DNA of 32,706 nt. It comes from Enterobacter sp. RIT418. Lineage in GTDB: Bacteria > Pseudomonadota > Gammaproteobacteria > Enterobacterales > Enterobacteriaceae. Shown here piece after piece: positions 7,565-17,198 of this stretch. Location: positions 1-32,706 of the forward strand of contig NZ_QBJD02000025.1 in assembly GCF_003057745.1 (NCBI RefSeq). The letters are read 5' to 3'. The position numbers were made by a program, and so were the translations under genes. The notes beneath the pieces are model-generated. The model was not told where the DNA came from, did not search any database, and saw only the letters and a program-made list of their open reading frames with translations. Positions within the stretch are counted from its first letter, which is position 1. Each line of letters begins with the position of its first letter.

Positions 7565-8700
7565 CAGAACACCCTTTTTCCCTGACGCCAGACGTGGTCG
7601 ATATGCACGTGATCGCCCCTGCGGTGGGCCAGCACCAGGTCAGCCCGCTTGCCTTCGGCGATTTCCCCGCGATCGTGCAGATTGAGTGCGTTCGCCGGGT
7701 TTTTCGTCACCAGGCGAATCGCCTGCGGCAGCGTAAAGCCGTTGCCCTCGTCGTCCGCCACGCGGAACGCCGCATCCAGCAGGCTCGCCGGATAGTAATC
7801 GGACGAGAGAATATCCAGCAGGCCGAGCGAGGCGAGCCTGCTTGCCGCCACGTTACCGGAGTGCGATCCGCCGCGCACGATGTTCGGCGCGCCCATCAGC
7901 ACGTTCATGCCGTGCTGGCGCGAGGCTTCTGCCGCGTCGAGCGTGGTGGGAAATTCGGCGATCACGCTGCCAAGCTGGTGGGATTCGCGCACGTGGTCGT
8001 GCGTGGCGTCGTCGTGGCTGGCCAGCGCAATGTTGCGGTCGCGGCACATCGCGGCAATCGACAGGCGGTTGGGCTGCGACCAGCGGGCGGCAAGCGCAAG
8101 CTGTTCTTCCTCGTAGCGCGCCATCTCCGCGTCGCTAAGGGAATATTTGCCCTGATAGTACTCGCGGTACTTCTCAATGTTGGCGAACTGGCGCTGGCCG
8201 GGGGAGTGATCCATCAGCGAGACCAGCGAGACCGGCTCGCGGCTGACCAGCTTTTCAAACAGCGGCAGGGTGGTGTGGTGCGGCAGCTCGCAGCGCAGGT
8301 GCAGGCGGTGCTCGGCGCGGTTGAGGCCGCGCTTTTGCGTCTCTTCCACGGCGTTGATCATCTTCTCCAGATTCTCCAGCCTGTCGCCGCCGTCGCGTAC
8401 GTCGCCAATCGCCACCGCGTCCAGCACGGTGGTAATACCGCTGGCGACCATCAGCGCGTCGTGGCTGCTCATCGCCGAATGGGCGGGCCAGTCCACCTTC
8501 GGGCGCGGGGTGAAGAACTTGTCCAGGTTATCGGTATGCAGCTCGATCAGCCCCGGCAGCAGCCAGCCGCCTTCGCCGTCCATCGCCTCGGGGGCGCGGC
8601 TTTGGGTTTCGGCAAACGCGCGGATGACGCCGTCCTGGATCTCAATCGACCCGCCCACGACCTCGTTTTCCAGCACCAGCCTGACGTTATTGATAATCAT
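7564..8700 (-). CDS. phnM: Alpha-D-ribose 1-methylphosphonate 5-triphosphate diphosphatase PhnM
   Basis: A 378-residue amidohydrolase-superfamily enzyme that removes pyrophosphate from ribose 1-methylphosphonate 5-triphosphate, giving the 5-phosphate substrate of the C-P lyase PhnJ. Typical elements are visible: an N-terminal beta-sandwich with [15 protein letters not shown], the metal region [12 protein letters not shown], the loop [13 protein letters not shown], and a late [11 protein letters not shown] urease-alpha-like end (KRADLVLA) closes the barrel. It overlaps phnL by 4 bases (ATGA), so translation is likely coupled. Confidence 0.97.
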   Translation of the reverse strand: MIINNVRLVLENEVVGGSIEIQDGVIRAFAETQSRAPEAMDGEGGWLLPGLIELHTDNLDKFFTPRPKVDWPAHSAMSSHDALMVASGITTVLDAVAIGDVRDGGDRLENLEKMINAVEETQKRGLNRAEHRLHLRCELPHHTTLPLFEKLVSREPVSLVSLMDHSPGQRQFANIEKYREYYQGKYSLSDAEMARYEEEQLALAARWSQPNRLSIAAMCRDRNIALASHDDATHDHVRESHQLGSVIAEFPTTLDAAEASRQHGMNVLMGAPNIVRGGSHSGNVAASRLASLGLLDILSSDYYPASLLDAAFRVADDEGNGFTLPQAIRLVTKNPANALNLHDRGEIAEGKRADLVLAHRRGDHVHIDHVWRQGKRVF

Positions 8701-9377
8701 GCGTTATTCCCCATCGGGTGCAGCCTGTCCGCCACGCGCTCGCGCACGGCTTCGTCGTGGAAGATCCCGACGATCGCCGCGCCGCGCGCTTTGGCCTGTT
8801 CGATCAGCTCAACGACCGCCGCGCTATTTTTGGCGTCCAGCGAGGCGGTGGGTTCATCGAGCAGTAAAATCGGGTAGTCGACGATAAACCCGCGGGCGAT
8901 GTTGACGCGCTGCTGCTCGCCGCCGGAGAAGGTCGAGGGGGCCAGGTGCCACAGGCGTTCCGGCACGTTCAGGCGCGTCAGCAGGCTGGCGGCTTTGGCG
9001 GCGCAGGTCTCGCGCGGCACGCCGAGATCCAGCAACGGCTGCATCACCACGTCCAGGGCGGAGATCCGCGGGATCACCCGCAGGAACTGGCTGACCCAGC
9101 CGATCGTCGAGCGGCGCACGTCCAGCACCTTGCGCGCCGGAGCCTGAACCAGATCCACCCACTCGTCGCCGTGGCGGACGTGGATATGGCCCTCATCGGG
9201 CAGGTAGTTGGCGTACAGCGAGCGCAGCAGGGTGGATTTGCCGCTGCCGGAGTGGCCGTGCAGCACCACGCATTCGCCCTTGCTCACCTCTAGCGAGGCG
9301 TTTTGCAGGACGGGCAGGCGCACGCCGTTTTGCTGATGGAGCACAAAGGTTTTACTGACGTTTTGTACGTGGATCAT
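8697..9377 (-). CDS. phnL: C-P lyase system ATP-binding protein PhnL
   Basis: A 226-residue ABC-type ATPase without a membrane partner. Walker A is GHSGSGKST, the signature is FSGGEQQR, and Walker B is [12 protein letters not shown]. In E. coli, PhnL works with PhnG, PhnH and PhnI in coupling the phosphonate to ATP to form the ribosyl triphosphate, and it can dock on PhnK in the core complex. It lies 9 bases after phnK and overlaps phnM by 4 bases. Length and motifs match the family. Confidence 0.96.
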   Translation of the reverse strand: MIHVQNVSKTFVLHQQNGVRLPVLQNASLEVSKGECVVLHGHSGSGKSTLLRSLYANYLPDEGHIHVRHGDEWVDLVQAPARKVLDVRRSTIGWVSQFLRVIPRISALDVVMQPLLDLGVPRETCAAKAASLLTRLNVPERLWHLAPSTFSGGEQQRVNIARGFIVDYPILLLDEPTASLDAKNSAAVVELIEQAKARGAAIVGIFHDEAVRERVADRLHPMGNNA

Positions 9378-9386
9378 GTTGGCCTC

Positions 9387-10142
9387 TTAGTTCTGCAAAA
9401 CCGACGACACCAGCAGCTGGGTGTACGGATGAAGCGGGTCGTCGAGCACCCGGTCGGTTAACCCACTTTCCACCACCTGGCCCTGCTTCATCACCAGCAG
9501 ACGGTCCGCCAGCAGGCGGGCAACGCCCAGATCGTGGGTGACAATCACCACCGCAAGGTTCAGCTCTACCACCAGGCCGCGCAGCAGGTCGAGCAGGCGC
9601 GCCTGGACGGAGACGTCCAGCCCGCCCGTCGGTTCATCCATAAACACCAGCTTCGGATGCGTCACCAGGTTGCGCGCAATCTGCAATCGCTGCTGCATGC
9701 CGCCGGAGAAGGTGGTCGGCAGGTCGTCGATGCGCGAGGCGGGGATCTCCACTTCTTCCAGCCAGTGCCGGGCGGTGTCGCGAATGTTGCCGTAGTGGCG
9801 GGCGCCGGTGGCCATTAGCCGTTCGCCGATGTTGCCCCCGGCGGAGACCTGGCGGCGCAGGCCGTCCATCGGGTGCTGATGCACTACGCCCCACTCGGTG
9901 CGCAGCAGGCGGCGGCGCTCGGCCTCGCTTATGCCGTAGAGGGAGCGTCCCTGATACAGGATCTCGCCGTTCTGCGGCGCGAGGCGCGCGGAGATGGATT
10001 TCAGCAGCGTGGTTTTGCCGGAGCCGGACTCGCCGACGATGCCCAGCACCTCGCCCGGCCACAGCTCGAACGACACGTCGCTAAAGCCTTTGCCCGGCGC
10101 GTAAAGGTGGGTCAGGTTATTAACCGAAAGCAGCGGTTTCAT
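9387..10142 (-). CDS. phnK: C-P lyase core complex ATP-binding protein PhnK
   Basis: A 251-residue ABC-type ATPase that binds the PhnGHIJ core and is thought to couple ATP hydrolysis to opening of the PhnJ active site. Motifs: Walker A GESGSGKTT, signature FSGGMQQR, Walker B LVFMDEPTGGLD and a switch His in IVTHDLG. A C-terminal HPYTQLL resembles oligopeptide-transporter ATPases. The open frame extends 45 codons upstream into phnJ, but the start at 10142 (MKPLLSVNN) gives the family length and the ATGA overlap with phnJ. Confidence 0.96.
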   Translation of the reverse strand: MKPLLSVNNLTHLYAPGKGFSDVSFELWPGEVLGIVGESGSGKTTLLKSISARLAPQNGEILYQGRSLYGISEAERRRLLRTEWGVVHQHPMDGLRRQVSAGGNIGERLMATGARHYGNIRDTARHWLEEVEIPASRIDDLPTTFSGGMQQRLQIARNLVTHPKLVFMDEPTGGLDVSVQARLLDLLRGLVVELNLAVVIVTHDLGVARLLADRLLVMKQGQVVESGLTDRVLDDPLHPYTQLLVSSVLQN

Positions 10143-10984
10143 TGGCTGTTGGCCTCGCTCTGTTGGCGGCAGTAATCGGTGTCGGAGCAGACGAACATCC
10201 GTTTGCCCGTGTCGTCCAGGACCACTTCGTCCAGGTAGCTGTGCGTGGAGCCGCAGATGGCGCACGGTTCGTCCCACGCCTGCACCGTAAACGGGTGGTC
10301 GTCAAAATCGAGGCTCTCGACGCGGGTCCAGGGCGGCACGGCGTAGATGCGCTTTTCGCGCCCGGCGCCGAACAGCTGCAGGGCGGGCATCATGTCCATC
10401 TTCGGGTTATCGAATTTCGGGATTGGCGACGGGTCCATCACGTAGCGCCCGTTCACCTTCACCGGGTAGGCGTAGGTGGTGGCGATATGGCCGAAGCGGG
10501 CGATGTCCTCGTACAGCTTCACCTGCATGATCCCGTACTCCTCCAGCGCGTGCATGGTGCGGGTTTCGGTTTCGCGCGGCTCGATAAAGCGCAGCGGCTC
10601 CGGGATCGGCACCTGGAAAATCAAAATCTGATCCTCGACGAGCGGCGTTTCGGGGATGCGGTGGCGGGTCTGGATCAGCGTCGCGTCTTCGGTTTTTTCG
10701 GTAGTGTTCACGCCCGTCACGCGGGTGAAGAAGTTGCGGATCGACACCGCGTTGGTGGTGTCGTCCGCGCCCTGGTCAATCACCTTGAGCACGTCCGCTT
10801 CGCCGATGACGCTGGCGGTCAGCTGAATGCCGCCGGTGCCCCAGCCGTAGGGCATTGGCATTTCGCGGCCGCCAAACGGCACCTGATAGCCGGGGATCGC
10901 CACCGCCTTGAGGATAGCGCGGCGGATCATGCGTTTGGTCTGTTCGTCCAGATAGGCAAAGTTGTAGCCGCTTAAGTTAGCCAT
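10139..10984 (-). CDS. phnJ: Alpha-D-ribose 1-methylphosphonate 5-phosphate C-P lyase PhnJ (radical SAM)
   Basis: The catalytic subunit that breaks the carbon-phosphorus bond, releasing methane (from methylphosphonate) and a ribosyl cyclic phosphate. At 281 residues it has the unusual C-terminal iron-sulphur motif C241-x2-C244-x21-C266-x5-C272, with the spacing known from E. coli, and Gly32, the glycyl-radical site, in the context AIPGYQV. A glycine-rich MPYGWGTGG follows. The overlaps with phnI (8 bases) and phnK (4 bases) fit stoichiometric production of the PhnGHIJ complex. All catalytic residues are present. Confidence 0.98.
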   Translation of the reverse strand: MANLSGYNFAYLDEQTKRMIRRAILKAVAIPGYQVPFGGREMPMPYGWGTGGIQLTASVIGEADVLKVIDQGADDTTNAVSIRNFFTRVTGVNTTEKTEDATLIQTRHRIPETPLVEDQILIFQVPIPEPLRFIEPRETETRTMHALEEYGIMQVKLYEDIARFGHIATTYAYPVKVNGRYVMDPSPIPKFDNPKMDMMPALQLFGAGREKRIYAVPPWTRVESLDFDDHPFTVQAWDEPCAICGSTHSYLDEVVLDDTGKRMFVCSDTDYCRQQSEANSQ

Positions 10985-12047
10985 TGGCTCGCTCCCGTTG
11001 CAGGCGTTTCAGCAGTTCCAGTTCGGCCTGGAAGTCGACGTAGTGCGGCAGCTTGAGGTGCGAGACAAAGCCCGCCGCCTCGACGTTGTCCGCGTGGGCC
11101 AGCACGAACTCTTCGTCCTGCGCCGGGCCCGCGACGTGCTCGCCGTAGTCCGGTGCCTGGAGCGCGCGGTCGACCAGCGCCATTGCCATCGCCTTGCGCT
11201 CGCTCATGCCGAACGTCAGGCCGTAGCCGCGGGTAAAGTGCGGGTCTTCCTTCTCCGGCGCGACGAAGCCGTTCACCATTTCGCACTCGGTGACCAGCAG
11301 TTCGCCGACGTTCACCGCAAAACCCAGCTCTTCCGGCACGATTTCCACGTCGATGTAGCCGCTGCGGATTTCCGCGGCAAACGGGTGGTTACGCCCGTAG
11401 CCGCGCTGGGTGGAGTAAGCCAGCGCCAGCAGGTAGCCCTCGTCGCCGCGCATCAGCTGCTGCAGGCGCGACGAGCGCGAGCACGGGTAGACCGGCGGCG
11501 TGCGGGTGATGTCGTCCGGCGTGCTGCCTGAATCTTCTTCCGCTTTCGCCAGCCCCTGATTTGCCAGCAGGCTAAAGACGTGCGGAGAGGCGTCCTGTTC
11601 GGCGTCGGAGGCGCTAAGCGGCGGGGCGTCACCGTTCGCCATCAGCGTGAAGTCCAGCAGGCGGTGGGTGTAGTCGTAGGTCGGGCCAAGCAGCTGGCCG
11701 CCGGGAATGTCTTTGTAGATCGCCGATATGCGGCGCTCAAGGCGCATGTCGGCGGTGTTAACCGGCTCGCTCACCGCCAGCTTCGCCAGCGTGGTGCGGT
11801 AGGCGCGCAGCAGGAAAATCGCTTCGACGTTATCGCCGCTGGCCTGCTTGAGCGCCAGCGCCGCCAGCTCGCGGTCGGCGATGCCGCCTTCGGTCATCAC
11901 GCGATCGACGGCGAGGTTAAGCTGCTGTTCGATCTGCGCGACGCTCAGCTCGGGGAGCCGTTCATCGCCCCGGCGTCTGTTTTCCTGTAGCGCGTGGGCG
12001 GCGGCAATCGCCTTCTCGCCCCCTTTAACGGCGACGTACATCAGCAC
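10977..12047 (-). CDS. phnI: C-P lyase core subunit PhnI
   Basis: A 356-residue subunit of the PhnGHIJ complex. PhnI carries the nucleosidase activity that, with PhnG, PhnH and PhnL, exchanges the adenine of ATP for the phosphonate, making ribose 1-methylphosphonate 5-triphosphate. The N-terminus [12 protein letters not shown] and the central [14 protein letters not shown] are strongly conserved in the family as I remember it. The track start adds two residues ([10 protein letters not shown]); ATG 12047 or ATG 12041 are both possible. It overlaps phnH and phnJ. Confidence 0.96.
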   Translation of the reverse strand: MLMYVAVKGGEKAIAAAHALQENRRRGDERLPELSVAQIEQQLNLAVDRVMTEGGIADRELAALALKQASGDNVEAIFLLRAYRTTLAKLAVSEPVNTADMRLERRISAIYKDIPGGQLLGPTYDYTHRLLDFTLMANGDAPPLSASDAEQDASPHVFSLLANQGLAKAEEDSGSTPDDITRTPPVYPCSRSSRLQQLMRGDEGYLLALAYSTQRGYGRNHPFAAEIRSGYIDVEIVPEELGFAVNVGELLVTECEMVNGFVAPEKEDPHFTRGYGLTFGMSERKAMAMALVDRALQAPDYGEHVAGPAQDEEFVLAHADNVEAAGFVSHLKLPHYVDFQAELELLKRLQRERANG

Positions 12048-12625
12048 ACCTCCACGTGGGTGGTTCTTGGGATGGCCAGCAGGCGTTCGCCGCAGGTCAG
12101 GACCAGGTCAATGCCGAGCGGGAACGGGTGCGGGCGCTCGGTCAGCTCATGAATGATGCACTCCGGCAGCTGCGGCGCGACCATGCGTTCGTCGGCGATG
12201 CCCGCGCCGGTCAGGCGCAGCATGCGGCCGCCGCTCAGGCTGGAGACCTGCAAAATCAGCGTGGCGCTGGTTTCTGGGGCGACGGCAGTGCCTTCGCTTA
12301 GGGCGTTGAGCTGCTCGCGGCTAATCTGCTCGTCGGCGACGGCAAACAGCGCCTGCTGGGGCTGCTCGACCAGCGGAGCGCTGGTGTGAAAGCGCAGGTT
12401 CTGGCGGGCGATATCGTTCGCCATCGCGCCGGAGAGCCACACCGGGGTGTCGTTATCGGCCAGCGTCAGCAGCACGCTGGTGGTGGCGACGTTCAGCGGC
12501 AGCCAGCCCTGCGGGAGCGGGTGCAGCGAGACGATGACGCCCGGCTCGCTCATGGCCTTCAGCAGGCGGCGAAAACTCTGTTGGGCATCCTGGACGGCCA
12601 GGGTAAAAGCGGGTTGAAGCGTCAT
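12041..12625 (-). CDS. phnH: C-P lyase core subunit PhnH
   Basis: A 194-residue subunit of the PhnGHIJ core, distantly related to PLP-dependent transferases in fold but without cofactor. The start [20 protein letters not shown] and the end in [11 protein letters not shown] are typical, and the length equals that of the E. coli protein. It forms a dimer at the centre of the complex beside PhnG and PhnJ. It overlaps phnG by 4 bases (ATGA) and phnI by 7 bases. Confidence 0.96.
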   Translation of the reverse strand: MTLQPAFTLAVQDAQQSFRRLLKAMSEPGVIVSLHPLPQGWLPLNVATTSVLLTLADNDTPVWLSGAMANDIARQNLRFHTSAPLVEQPQQALFAVADEQISREQLNALSEGTAVAPETSATLILQVSSLSGGRMLRLTGAGIADERMVAPQLPECIIHELTERPHPFPLGIDLVLTCGERLLAIPRTTHVEVC

Positions 12626-13074
12626 GCGTTGTCTCCGCGAACGAGCGTAAAGAAGTCGACCCGGCTGGCGTTCACCTCGGCCTGACGCGCGGCAATGCGC
12701 GCGGCGCGGTCGGCTTCCAGCGGGGCAATCAGGGTTTCCATCAGTGTCTGAAAATGGGGCTGTTCCTGCAGCAGGGCGTCGATCGCCGCGCAGCGCTCGG
12801 CGTGCGCTTTGTCGCGGCCCAGCACGTAGCCGTAGCCCAGCGTGCCGCTGCTCAGGCGAATCACCGCGCGGGTCAGGGTGGCGTCGCCCGCGAAGAAGCG
12901 TTCGCCGGTGCCGCCCATGCGGGCCCGCAGCTGGACGAGGCCGATCTCCGGCGCGCGGATCGTTTCGTAATCCGGCGTCAGGCTAAGCGCGTTCATCCGC
13001 GCCAGCAGGGCGGCGGGCTGGCTGTGGGCCAGGGCGCGCATCCAGCGCTGTCGGGTGGAGGTATCGAAGTGCAT
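12622..13074 (-). CDS. phnG: C-P lyase core subunit PhnG
   Basis: A 150-residue subunit of the PhnGHIJ core, helping PhnI attach the phosphonate to ribose. Recognisable are [14 protein letters not shown] at the N-terminus, the strand pair [15 protein letters not shown], and [13 protein letters not shown]. The start codon directly follows the phnF stop, and the end overlaps phnH by 4 bases, so translation from phnF to phnH is probably coupled. Confidence 0.96.
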   Translation of the reverse strand: MHFDTSTRQRWMRALAHSQPAALLARMNALSLTPDYETIRAPEIGLVQLRARMGGTGERFFAGDATLTRAVIRLSSGTLGYGYVLGRDKAHAERCAAIDALLQEQPHFQTLMETLIAPLEADRAARIAARQAEVNASRVDFFTLVRGDNA

Positions 13075-13800
13075 TCAGTGCTCCATCGTAAATTCAATCA
13101 TGTCGGCGCGGGTCAGGCTGACGGAGTACTCCGTGGCGTTGATCTCGCCGTCGCGGTGGTTGAGGGTGCGTACGCAGAGCAGGGGCGCCATGTTGGGGAT
13201 TTCCAGCACCTTGCTCTCTTTGGCCTGCGCGCGGCGGGCGCTGATGCGGGTCTGGGTACGTTTTAGCGCAATGCCCGTGGCGTCCTGCAGGAAGTCGTGC
13301 AGGGAGCCGCTGGCGAAGCGCTGCAGCACCGGCCAGAGGCTGAGGTCCGCGAAGTAGTGGTCGATCTGGCACACCGCCACGCCGTTCACCCGGCGCAGGG
13401 TGCGCAGGTGGGCAACGTTCTCGCCTTCGGCAATCCCCAGCGCGTCGGCAACGTGGCTGGAGGCGGGGCGCAGCACCGACAGCAGCTTTTCGCTGGTGGG
13501 ATGGCTGCCCTGGTCGAGCAGGTTCTGGCTAAAGCGCGCCTGGGCGTTGAGCGGGTAGTCGAACGGGCGCATCAGCACCAGCACGCCGATGCCCTGGCGG
13601 CGCTGCACCCAGCCGCGCTCGACCAGCTGATCGATGGCGCGGCGCAGGGTGTGGCGATTCACGTCGTAGCGGTCGGCAAGCTGCTGCTCGGCGGGGAGGT
13701 AGTCGCCGCAGCGGTAGTAGGTGCGCAGCTCAACTTCGAGCTTTGCGGCAATCTCTTGCCAGCGGGTGGGGAAACTGGTCGGATGTCTGGATAAGTGCAT
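13075..13800 (-). CDS. phnF: GntR/HutC-family regulator PhnF
   Basis: A 241-residue HutC-subfamily GntR regulator. The winged helix-turn-helix is at about residues 10-75 (GDYLPAEQQLADRY, VNRHTLRRAIDQLVERGWV); the rest is a UTRA-type ligand-binding domain ending in RADMIEFTMEH. In enterobacteria it is co-transcribed with the phn genes and is taken to be a local repressor, but its ligand is not settled. The frame opens three codons further upstream; MHLSRHPTSFP at 13800 matches the family start. It sits between the transport and core genes. Confidence 0.95.
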   Translation of the reverse strand: MHLSRHPTSFPTRWQEIAAKLEVELRTYYRCGDYLPAEQQLADRYDVNRHTLRRAIDQLVERGWVQRRQGIGVLVLMRPFDYPLNAQARFSQNLLDQGSHPTSEKLLSVLRPASSHVADALGIAEGENVAHLRTLRRVNGVAVCQIDHYFADLSLWPVLQRFASGSLHDFLQDATGIALKRTQTRISARRAQAKESKVLEIPNMAPLLCVRTLNHRDGEINATEYSVSLTRADMIEFTMEH

Positions 13801-13820
13801 AGCAATCAAAGCCTCGCTGC

Positions 13821-14600
13821 TTAGATGAAGTGCTTACGCAAGCGTTGAGAGAGGAAATCCAGCAGGCTGACGGTGACGATGATGAGCACCATCAGGGCGC
13901 AGGTTTGCTGGAACTGGAATCCGCGAATCGCTTCCCACAGGGTGACGCCAATCCCGCCCGCGCCGACCATGCCGACGACGGTTGCCGAGCGAACGTTGGA
14001 CTCAAAGCGGTAGAGCGAGTAGGAGATCAAAAGCGGCATCACCTGCGGCAGCACGCCGTAGAGGATCTCTTCGATTTTGTTGGCCCCGGTGGCGCGGATG
14101 CCTTCAACCGGGCCGGGCTCGATGGCTTCCACCGCCTCGGAGAGCAGCTTGGAGAGCACGCCGGTGGTGTGGATGAACAGCGCCATAACGCCCGCAAACG
14201 GGCCAAGGCCCACGGCGACCACGAACAGCATGGCGAAGACCATTTCGTTGATGGCGCGGCAGGCGTCCATCAGGCGGCGCATCGGCTGATAAATCCACCA
14301 CGGCACGATGTTTTCGGCGCTCATCAGGCCAAACGGAATGGAGAGCACGACGGCGAGCGCGGTGCCCCAGACGGCGATTTGCAGGGTGACCGCCATTTCG
14401 CCGAGGTAGTCCTGCCACTGGCTGAAGTCCGGCGGGAAGAAGTCGGCGGCGAACGTCGCCATGTTGCCAGCGTCTTTGACCAGCAGCAGCGGGTCCATTT
14501 CCGCGCCCTTCCAGGAGATGACGAGTACCGCCAGCAGAATGGCCCAGCTGACGAGCGAGAACCAGCTGCGCTTCGGCGGTGGGACGGTGATGGTTTGCAT
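13821..14600 (-). CDS. phnE: Phosphonate ABC transporter permease PhnE
   Basis: Inner-membrane permease of the PhnCDE phosphonate importer. The 259 residues contain about five to six hydrophobic segments and the EAA loop ([20 protein letters not shown]) that contacts the ATPase PhnC. The start [13 protein letters not shown] at 14600 has AGGAG five bases upstream; a longer reading of ten more codons runs into the repeat and is rejected. The frame is intact; E. coli K-12 carries a well-known 8-bp insertion that inactivates its phnE, so this strain should be able to import phosphonates. Confidence 0.96.
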   Translation of the reverse strand: MQTITVPPPKRSWFSLVSWAILLAVLVISWKGAEMDPLLLVKDAGNMATFAADFFPPDFSQWQDYLGEMAVTLQIAVWGTALAVVLSIPFGLMSAENIVPWWIYQPMRRLMDACRAINEMVFAMLFVVAVGLGPFAGVMALFIHTTGVLSKLLSEAVEAIEPGPVEGIRATGANKIEEILYGVLPQVMPLLISYSLYRFESNVRSATVVGMVGAGGIGVTLWEAIRGFQFQQTCALMVLIIVTVSLLDFLSQRLRKHFI

Positions 14601-14622
14601 GGTAACTCCTTTTGGGTTTAGT

Positions 14623-14704
14623 CCCCTCACCCCGACCCTCTCCCCAAAGGGGCGAGGGGGTTCAAATTCCCTCTCCCCTTTGGGGAGAGGGTTAGGGTGA
14701 GGGG
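14623..14704. repeat. Pair of inverted intergenic palindromic repeats inside the phn operon
   Basis: Two copies of a CCCCTCACCC..CCCTCTCCCC unit lie head to head, each able to fold alone (CTCTCCCCAAAGGGGCGAG; CCCTCTCCCCTTTGGGGAG) or with each other. The unit lies between phnD and phnE and resembles a BIME. In polycistronic messages such elements can stabilise the upstream segment, here phnCD, over the downstream one. Confidence 0.85.
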
Positions 14705-14715
14705 TAGAAAAGAAA

Positions 14716-15732
14716 CTACTGCACCGCTTTATTCACGCTGGTCATGGCGCTCAGGGCGGCGGTCAGGCGGTCGAGGTCTTCAAGCTGAGCCTGAATTTCA
14801 GCGACTTTGCTGGTCTTCTCCTCTTCCTTGAGCCCTTTGTTGTCCTTGACGCCCTGCATCTGCTTAAAGAGCGCGAGCTGACGAATCGGCACCAGCTGCA
14901 GGTCGCTTGACGGGCGGAACGGCGCCCAGCCGAGCTTCTCCAGCACCGCCTTCTCTTCCGGCGTTTTGCCGTAGCTCATAAAGAACTCGTACACCTTGTC
15001 CTTGGTGCTTTCAGAGAGGTTTTTGCGCCAGACGATGGGGTCGCCCGGGATCAGCGGCGATTTCCAGATCACCTTCAGTTCTTTCAGCTTGTCCGGCGCG
15101 GAGGTTTTCAGCTTGTCGAGGTTTTCGGTGTTGTTGGTCGCCACGTCTACCTGCTTGTTGGCGACGGCCAGGGCGTTGGTTTCGTGGCTGGCGTTCACCG
15201 TGCGCTTGAAGTCGCTGGCGGAGGCGTTGTTTTTGGCGAAGACGTAGTAGCCAGGGACGAGGAAGCCGGAGGTGGAGTTCGGGTCGCCGTTGCCAAACGT
15301 CAGATCCTTGCGTTTGGCGAGCATGTCGTTGAGGTTGTTGATCGGGCTGTCTTTGTTGACGATCAGCACGCTCCAGTAGCCCGGGGAGCCGTCCGCCGCA
15401 ACGGTCTGGGCGAAGACCTGGCCGTTGGCGCGGTCTACCGCTTCCATCGCCGACAGGTTGCCGTACCAGGCGATGTCCACCTTGTTAAAGCGCATCCCCT
15501 GGATAATGCCCGCGTAGTCCGGGGCGAAGAAGGCATTCACTTTGATGCCGAGCCTGGTTTCCATATCCTTCAGGAACGGTTCCCACTGCGGCTTCAGGTT
15601 TTGCTGTGATTCCGTCGAAATAATGCCGAAGTTCAGCGCTTTTTCCTGCTCCTCGGCGTAGGCCGGGCTGAGCAGAGTGCTGATGCTGAACATGCTGGTG
15701 AAAGCCAGCGCGGCAACCGTTTTATAGCTCAT
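14716..15732 (-). CDS. phnD: Phosphonate-binding periplasmic protein PhnD
   Basis: Solute-binding protein that captures alkylphosphonates in the periplasm and delivers them to PhnE-PhnC. It is 338 residues long, with a signal peptide cleaved after AYA (residue 26). Conserved binding-cleft segments include [20 protein letters not shown], and [15 protein letters not shown] with Ser/Thr residues that hold the phosphonate oxygens. Two starts are possible: ATG 15738 abuts the AGGA motif, while ATG 15732 lies 6 bases after it, so the latter is chosen. It is the second gene of the operon, 23 bases after phnC. Confidence 0.97.
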   Translation of the reverse strand: MSYKTVAALAFTSMFSISTLLSPAYAEEQEKALNFGIISTESQQNLKPQWEPFLKDMETRLGIKVNAFFAPDYAGIIQGMRFNKVDIAWYGNLSAMEAVDRANGQVFAQTVAADGSPGYWSVLIVNKDSPINNLNDMLAKRKDLTFGNGDPNSTSGFLVPGYYVFAKNNASASDFKRTVNASHETNALAVANKQVDVATNNTENLDKLKTSAPDKLKELKVIWKSPLIPGDPIVWRKNLSESTKDKVYEFFMSYGKTPEEKAVLEKLGWAPFRPSSDLQLVPIRQLALFKQMQGVKDNKGLKEEEKTSKVAEIQAQLEDLDRLTAALSAMTSVNKAVQ

Positions 15733-15755
15733 TTCCATTCCTCGTAGTGGGGCCG

Positions 15756-16544
15756 TTAAGCAGCCTGCGCGTTCTCTTCGACGCGATTCATGCTGCGGTA
15801 GAGATGGTCAAAACGTTCGTTATCAAACTGATGGCTTGCGCCGTCGAAGAACACGTGCCCCTGTCGCAGCGCGACGATGCGCTCGCAGTAGCGCAGGGCG
15901 TAATCCACCTGGTGCAGCGTGACGACGACGGTGATGCCGTCGTTCTGGTTGATGTCGCGCAGTGTCTCCATCACGATGCGCGCCGACTCCGGGTCCAGCG
16001 AGGCGATGGGTTCGTCGGCCAGAATCACTTTGGCTTTTTGCATCAGCGCGCGGGCAATCGCCACGCGCTGCTGCTGCCCGCCGGAGAGGGTAGAGACGCG
16101 CTGGTGGGCGAAATGCGCCATGCCGACGCGGGTCAGCGCCCGTAAGGCTTCCTGCTTCTGGGAAGGGGAAAACCAGCGCAGGCAGGTGCGCCAGAACGGG
16201 GTGCTGCCGAGCGCGCCAACCAGCACGTTTTCCAGCACCGTCAGGCGGTTCACCAGGTTGAACTGCTGGAAGATGTAGCCCGTCTGGGCGCGGCTTTTGC
16301 GGATGTCGCGCGCCAGGCGGCCCGCGCGCTGCACGGTGTTGCCCAGCAGCTCGACGTGGCTTTCAGGCGTGTTATCGCAGGTAATCAGGCCGCTCAGGTG
16401 GCGCAGCAGGGTGGATTTACCCGAGCCGGAAGGCCCCAGCAATGCCACCATTTCGCCCTGCTGGACGGTCAGATCAACGGCATGCAGCGCCTTGCTGTGG
16501 TGGAACGTTTTGCTCAGTTTCTCGACGCGGATAACGGTTTGCAT
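15756..16544 (-). CDS. phnC: Phosphonate ABC transporter ATP-binding protein PhnC
   Basis: ATPase of the phosphonate importer and first gene of the operon. It has 262 residues with Walker [10 protein letters not shown], signature LSGGQQQR, Walker [13 protein letters not shown] and the switch His in [17 protein letters not shown] ribosome binding site lies 8 bases before ATG. It is preceded by about 136 bp without a gene, holding a candidate Pho box. Confidence 0.97.
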   Translation of the reverse strand: MQTVIRVEKLSKTFHHSKALHAVDLTVQQGEMVALLGPSGSGKSTLLRHLSGLITCDNTPESHVELLGNTVQRAGRLARDIRKSRAQTGYIFQQFNLVNRLTVLENVLVGALGSTPFWRTCLRWFSPSQKQEALRALTRVGMAHFAHQRVSTLSGGQQQRVAIARALMQKAKVILADEPIASLDPESARIVMETLRDINQNDGITVVVTLHQVDYALRYCERIVALRQGHVFFDGASHQFDNERFDHLYRSMNRVEENAQAA

Positions 16545-16589
16545 GTGCGGGGCCTCACGAAAAATGTGGCCCCATGCTGGCGCATCAAT

Positions 16590-16608
16590 GTGACATTTGG
16601 GTTAAGTG
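16590..16608 (-). promoter_or_regulatory. Candidate Pho box upstream of phnC
   Basis: Read on the minus strand, CACTTAACCCAAATGTCAC contains one good PhoB half-site (TGTCAC) preceded by an A-rich spacer and a weak half-site. It lies about 45 bp upstream of the phnC ATG and resembles the region I remember ahead of E. coli phnC. A second isolated half-site (CTGTCAT) lies further upstream near 16654. Induction on phosphate starvation is the expected behaviour. Confidence 0.5.
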
Positions 16609-16680
16609 TTGGTTGCGAAAAGTTGAAGAGTTGAGGCGGGTTTGATGACAGGCGGAGGCGGACCGCCCACCGCCCGACGA

Positions 16681-17118
16681 TCAGTGCTGCTGCTTAACGA
16701 CGTTTATCATCCACGGCACGCCGTATTTATCGGTGACTTTACCGAAACCGTGCGCCCAGAAGGTCTCCTGCCAGGCCATTTCGACGTTGCCGCCCGCGGC
16801 CAGCGCATCGAACCAGCGTTTGCCTTCCGTGACGTCCTGGGTATCAAGGACCAGCGTAAACCCTGCGTACTGAGCCTGGCTGCCGGGCGGTAGCCCGTCG
16901 CTCATCATGATATCGCTGCCGGCAATACGGACGTTGGAGTGGGCGATAGCGGAGTCCGGAAACTGCATGCCGGACGGACAGCCTTCTTCGCCATGGTCGT
17001 CTTTGGGCATTTCGCCGAAGGTGATTTTGTAGAGGAGTTCTGCGCCGAGCGACTGCTGGTAAAAGGCGCTGGCCTCGGCGCAGTTACCGGCGAAAGAGAT
17101 GTAGGGACTTAACGGCAT
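16681..17118 (-). CDS. yjdN: YjdN (formerly PhnB), VOC-fold protein
   Basis: A 145-residue protein of the vicinal oxygen chelate superfamily (DUF/3-demethylubiquinone methyltransferase-like). YISFAGNCAEA, FGEMP, SDIMMSDG, GKRWFDALA and VTDKYGVPWMIN are characteristic. Despite its old name it is not needed for phosphonate breakdown in E. coli, and its substrate is unknown. The first ATG (17124) touches the GAGG motif; the second, at 17118, is 8 bases away and matches the family start MPLSPYIS. It lies between yjdM and phnC, with a REP element on the yjdM side. Confidence 0.93.
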   Translation of the reverse strand: MPLSPYISFAGNCAEASAFYQQSLGAELLYKITFGEMPKDDHGEEGCPSGMQFPDSAIAHSNVRIAGSDIMMSDGLPPGSQAQYAGFTLVLDTQDVTEGKRWFDALAAGGNVEMAWQETFWAHGFGKVTDKYGVPWMINVVKQQH

Positions 17119-17164
17119 AATCATTACCTCAGGTAAGAGAAGCCCGTTAAGTGTAGTTCCCGCG

Positions 17165-17192
17165 TGCCCGGTAAGCGAAGCGCCACCGGGCA
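17165..17192. repeat. REP-type palindrome between yjdM and yjdN
   Basis: TGCCCGGT and ACCGGGCA flank a GC-rich centre, giving an 8-bp stem of the common enterobacterial REP form. It lies just after the yjdM stop (minus strand) and probably marks its mRNA 3' end. Confidence 0.8.
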
Positions 17193-17198
17193 GGAAAA

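Noticed and set aside
7594..8877. A 427-codon open frame on the plus strand opposite phnM and phnL
   Set aside because: It is antisense to two unmistakable enzymes, rich in Arg/Gln/Val/Ala, has no recognisable family and arises from GC-rich third codon positions.
10142..10975. A 277-codon plus-strand frame opposite phnJ
   Set aside because: Shadow of phnJ, whose catalytic cysteines and glycyl radical site are present.
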